Assembly (NCBI RefSeq): GCF_030812875.1
Contig: NZ_JAUSTN010000005.1
Coordinates: forward strand, 124,001 to 188,000
DNA from: Peptoniphilus_B koenoeneniae
Lineage (GTDB): Bacteria > Bacillota > Clostridia > Tissierellales > Peptoniphilaceae
Direction: 5' to 3'
Length of the DNA: 64,000 nucleotides
This document shows, one piece after another, positions 61,210 to 64,000 of the stretch. How positions within the stretch are numbered: the first letter of the stretch is position 1; every line of letters starts with the position of its first letter. The notes beneath the pieces are model-generated. The model was not told the origin of the DNA. It made no database searches and saw only the letters and a program-made list of their open reading frames with translations. A program made the translations under genes and the position numbers.

Positions 61210-63639
61210 TTATATTTCATCTCCCACATATTTTGCAACGGCTACTACTTCGGAATCTTTAAGGTTCATAAGTTTTACTCCTGATGTGTGTCTTCCCATT
61301 ACTGAAATACCCTCGGTTTGTATTCTTATCACTATTCCCTTTTCCGTTATCATCATAACTTCATCTGATTTATCTATTACTTTTGCAGAAATTACTTTTC
61401 CTGTTTTTTCTGTAATTTTATAAGTAATAAGACCTATGCCGCCTCTGTTTTGATTTCTATATTCACTCATCTTAGTCATCTTTCCGTAGCCGCCTTGACT
61501 TATTACAAGCAAATATTTTTCATTTTCCGCTATATCAAAACTTACAACTTCATCATCATCTTTAAGTTCTATTGATTTTACTCCCTGAGCACTTCTTCCC
61601 ATAGACCTTACTGCATTTTCACCAAATCTTATACTCATTCCGTTTTTAGTTACAAGTATAATTTCATCGTTTTTCTTTGTAAGTCTTACTGCTATAAGAG
61701 AATCTCCCTCTCTTAAATTTATTGCATTAAGTCCATTTTTCCTTATATTTTTAAATTCACTGTATCCGGTCTTTTTTACAAGTCCGTTTTTAGTAATCAT
61801 TGTTAGACTTGAGCTTTCTTCTTCATCTCTTACAGGAACAACTGCTGTAACCTGTTCATCTCTTGAAAGATTTAAAAGATTTACAATTGCAGTTCCCTTT
61901 GCCTGTCTTGAACTTTCGGGAATGTCGTAGGCTTTTAATGAATATACTCTTCCGAAATTTGTAAAGAATAAAATTGTATCGTGAGTTGATGTTATATAAA
62001 GGTCTTTTACAAAATCTTCTTCCCTTGTTGTAAGAGCTGCTATTCCCGTTCCTCCACGCCTTTGTGGTTTATAGGTTCCTTCAGGCATTCTTTTTATATA
62101 TCCAAATTGGGTAAGGGTTATTACAACATCTTCTTCTGCAATTAACTCTTCTTCGTCTATTTCTCCTTCATCTGCAACAATTACAGTTCTTCTTAAATCT
62201 GAATATTTTTCCTTTATTTCTTCAATTTCATCAATTATTGTTTGATCCAACAATTTTTTGTTTTCAAGAATTGACTCAAGTTTTGCTATAAGCTTTATTA
62301 AGTCGTTATATTCATTATCTAATTTTTCTCTTTCTAATCCTGTAAGTCTTTTAATTCTCATATCGAGAATTGCTTGACCTTGAAGCTCACTTAGTCCGAA
62401 TTCCCTTGTAAAAGCTTCTTTTGCTTCAGCATCGTCTTCTGAATTTCTTACAATTTCTATAATTCTGTCAATATTATCAAGAGCTATTTTTAAACCTTCA
62501 ATGATGTGGGCCCTTGCCTTTGCCTTATCTAAATCAAATTCAGTTCTTCTTCTTACAACTTCCCTTTGATGGTCAACATAATATTTAATAAGTTCTTTTA
62601 TATTTAAAACTTTAGGTTCTCCATCTACCAGGCAAAGATTTATAATACCAAAGGTTATTTGCATTTGGGTATTTTTATAAAGTTGATTTAATATTACCTT
62701 TGGATTTGCATCTCTTTTTAGGTCTATTTCAATTCTTATACCTTTTTTATGAGATGAAAGGTCCTTTATATTTGCAATGCCTTCTATTTCTTTATTTTTA
62801 ACTAAGTCTGCAATTTTTATTATTAAATTTGATTTATTTACTTGGTAAGGAATTTCCGTTACGACAATTTTACTTCTGTTTTTATATTCTTCAATTTCAG
62901 CTCTTGCCCTAACTTGTATCTTTCCTCTTCCTGTTTTATAAGCATCAATTATTCCCTTTTTCCCTAAAATTATTGCTCCTGTAGGAAAATCCGGACCCTT
63001 TAAATCCTTCATGATTTCTTCAATGCTTATGTCTTCGTTTCTCATATAAGATACAACTGCATTTATAGCTTCTTTTAAATTGTGAGGAGCCATATTTGTT
63101 GCCATACCTACTGCAATACCTGCAGATCCATTTACAATTAAGTTTGGAAATCTTGATGGAAGAACTGTAGGTTCTAGTTCTCTCTCATCAAAATTAGGAA
63201 CAAAATCAACAGTATTTTTATTAATGTCCCTTAACATTTCAAGAGCTATTTTATCCATCCTGACTTCTGTATAACGAGGAGCGGCTGGTCTATCTCCATC
63301 AACATTACCAAAGTTACCTTGACCTTCTACAAGGGGATATCTTATGTTAAAATCCTGAGCAAGTCTTGCTGCGGCATCATATATACTGGAATCTCCATGG
63401 GGGTGAAATTTTCCCATTACTTCACCTATAAGAGTTGCAGATTTTCTAAAACTCTTATCCGGTGTAATACCAAGGGTTTGCATTCCGTAAACAATTCTTC
63501 TGTGAACAGGTTTAAGTCCATCTCTTACATCTGGAAGAGCTCTTGAAACTATAACCGACATGGAGTAGTCAAGGTAAGAACTCCTCATTTTTTTTGAAAT
63601 ATCAACTTCAATTATTCCATTTTCATTTTTCTCTACCAT
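61210..63639 (-). CDS. gyrA: DNA gyrase subunit A
   Basis: An 809-residue GyrA. The catalytic Tyr123 is in AAPRYTEVRM. The quinolone-resistance region HPHGDSSIYDAAARLAQ keeps Ser84 and Asp88 (E. coli positions 83 and 87), the residues expected for susceptibility. The C-terminal wrapping domain begins near residue 500 and contains a GyrA-box QRRGGTG, with Thr in place of the usual basic residue; the box marks gyrase rather than topoisomerase IV. It starts eight bases after the gyrB stop behind GAGGTAG and leads into the STAS/anti-sigma/sigma genes. Confidence 0.97.
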   Translation of the reverse strand: MVEKNENGIIEVDISKKMRSSYLDYSMSVIVSRALPDVRDGLKPVHRRIVYGMQTLGITPDKSFRKSATLIGEVMGKFHPHGDSSIYDAAARLAQDFNIRYPLVEGQGNFGNVDGDRPAAPRYTEVRMDKIALEMLRDINKNTVDFVPNFDERELEPTVLPSRFPNLIVNGSAGIAVGMATNMAPHNLKEAINAVVSYMRNEDISIEEIMKDLKGPDFPTGAIILGKKGIIDAYKTGRGKIQVRARAEIEEYKNRSKIVVTEIPYQVNKSNLIIKIADLVKNKEIEGIANIKDLSSHKKGIRIEIDLKRDANPKVILNQLYKNTQMQITFGIINLCLVDGEPKVLNIKELIKYYVDHQREVVRRRTEFDLDKAKARAHIIEGLKIALDNIDRIIEIVRNSEDDAEAKEAFTREFGLSELQGQAILDMRIKRLTGLEREKLDNEYNDLIKLIAKLESILENKKLLDQTIIDEIEEIKEKYSDLRRTVIVADEGEIDEEELIAEEDVVITLTQFGYIKRMPEGTYKPQRRGGTGIAALTTREEDFVKDLYITSTHDTILFFTNFGRVYSLKAYDIPESSRQAKGTAIVNLLNLSRDEQVTAVVPVRDEEESSSLTMITKNGLVKKTGYSEFKNIRKNGLNAINLREGDSLIAVRLTKKNDEIILVTKNGMSIRFGENAVRSMGRSAQGVKSIELKDDDEVVSFDIAENEKYLLVISQGGYGKMTKMSEYRNQNRGGIGLITYKITEKTGKVISAKVIDKSDEVMMITEKGIVIRIQTEGISVMGRHTSGVKLMNLKDSEVVAVAKYVGDEI

Positions 63640-63647
63640 AATCTACC

Positions 63648-64000
63648 TCATGCATCTATATTTTCTGCATATTTTGCATTTTCTTCAATAAATTCACGTC
63701 TTGGATCTACATCAACTCCCATTAAAGTTGAAAAAACTTCATCAGCTTCAATTAAATCTTCTACATGAATTTGTAAAAGAAGCCTTGAATCCGGATCCAT
63801 TGTAGTTTCCCAAAGTTGATCCGCATTCATTTCTCCAAGTCCCTTGTATCTTGCTATCTTATAATTTTTATCTCTTCCAAGCTCATTAAGGGCTCTTTCC
63901 AGTTCGTTTTCATCGTAGCAATATCTTATTACCTTTTCCCCTCTTTTTATACCAAATAGAGGTGGTTGTGCCACATAAACATGGCCTTCTTCTATAAGAG
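63648..64000 (-). CDS. gyrB: DNA gyrase subunit B, C-terminal part (cut by window edge)
   Basis: Only the last 117 codons are in the window; the frame is open to base 64000. HVYVAQPPLFGIKRG, IARYKGLGEMNADQLWETTMDP and DPRREFIEENAKYAENIDA are the conserved GyrB TOPRIM-tail motifs. It sits directly upstream of gyrA. In most Firmicutes dnaA, dnaN and recF precede gyrB, which would place them beyond the right edge; that is not visible here. Confidence 0.96.
   Translation of the reverse strand, partial: LIEEGHVYVAQPPLFGIKRGEKVIRYCYDENELERALNELGRDKNYKIARYKGLGEMNADQLWETTMDPDSRLLLQIHVEDLIEADEVFSTLMGVDVDPRREFIEENAKYAENIDA

Noticed and set aside
1..64000. tRNA or rRNA genes
   Set aside because: No cloverleaf-like GC-rich segments with TTCGA loops or rRNA motifs were recognised by eye; tRNAscan would be decisive.

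Overview
The window is AT-rich, densely coded DNA from a low-GC Gram-positive anaerobe. The gene set points to an amino-acid-fermenting member of the Firmicutes, probably Tissierellia/Peptoniphilaceae (gram-positive anaerobic cocci); this placement is an inference. It rests on arginine deiminase, two-subunit iron-sulfur L-serine dehydratase, walRK-HI/J, a clostridial DnaD/DnaC helicase-loader pair, ECF and TRAP transporters, a T-box leader and several TTG starts behind strong AGGAGG sites. No rRNA, tRNA, CRISPR array, transposase or prophage was seen.

Layout. 0-5.3 kb: a DnaA-box cluster, a small membrane protein, msrB and a heterodimeric ABC exporter. 5.4-11.7 kb: rlmH, nicotinamidase, thiol peroxidase, a TRIC-type channel/HAD-phosphatase operon and nicotinate phosphoribosyltransferase. 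11.9-14.5 kb: a polar amino-acid ABC importer behind a T-box. 14.5-17.1 kb: an IclR regulator divergent from KDPG aldolase and KDG kinase. 17.2-21.0 kb: a 2-hydroxyacid dehydrogenase/hydrolase pair and a zinc-ribbon/TPR/SH3b membrane protein coupled to a NIF3-like protein. 21.3-24.5 kb: an ATP-cone protein, a dicarboxylate-type symporter and L-serine dehydratase. 24.7-31.4 kb: a class-I amidotransferase-like hydrolase, GNAT, a copper-chaperone-like protein, murI, aldehyde dehydrogenase, a YjiH-type membrane protein and arcA. 31.6-32.2 kb: a noncoding 275-bp tandem repeat. 32.3-36.8 kb: an M20 amidohydrolase and an ECF transporter with a fused double ATPase. 37-39.9 kb: two unrecognised proteins, a second DnaA-box cluster and hpf. 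40-45.2 kb: a TRAP permease fused to its own binding lipoprotein, two small coupled genes, a lipoprotein, an SDR and a DUF3783 protein. 45.2-55 kb: hydrolase-surE-walJ, a large repeat, walI-walH-walK-walR and the dnaC-like/dnaD-like pair. 55-59 kb: GNAT, MATE, LysR and a two-gene ChrA transporter. 59.1-64 kb (minus strand): gyrB(partial)-gyrA-STAS-antisigma-sigma-membrane protein.

The most unusual items are: (i) a modular noncoding repeat family with four or more palindromic modules in three loci, one of them between walI and walJ, with one hairpin inverted between copies; (ii) two DnaA-box triplets of identical geometry 39 kb apart; (iii) a single-chain TRAP transporter that keeps the start codon, signal peptide and lipobox of a once separate TAXI binding protein inside it; (iv) a sigma/anti-sigma/STAS module directly after gyrA whose anti-sigma lacks recognisable GHKL ATP-binding motifs; (v) a T-box leader whose specifier is best read as Arg or Lys.

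Much of the gene content fits amino-acid catabolism and uptake: serine to pyruvate, arginine to citrulline, amidohydrolase, an amino-acid ABC importer, a symporter, TRAP and ECF. With it come a small KDG branch of sugar-acid metabolism and NAD salvage (pncA, pncB).
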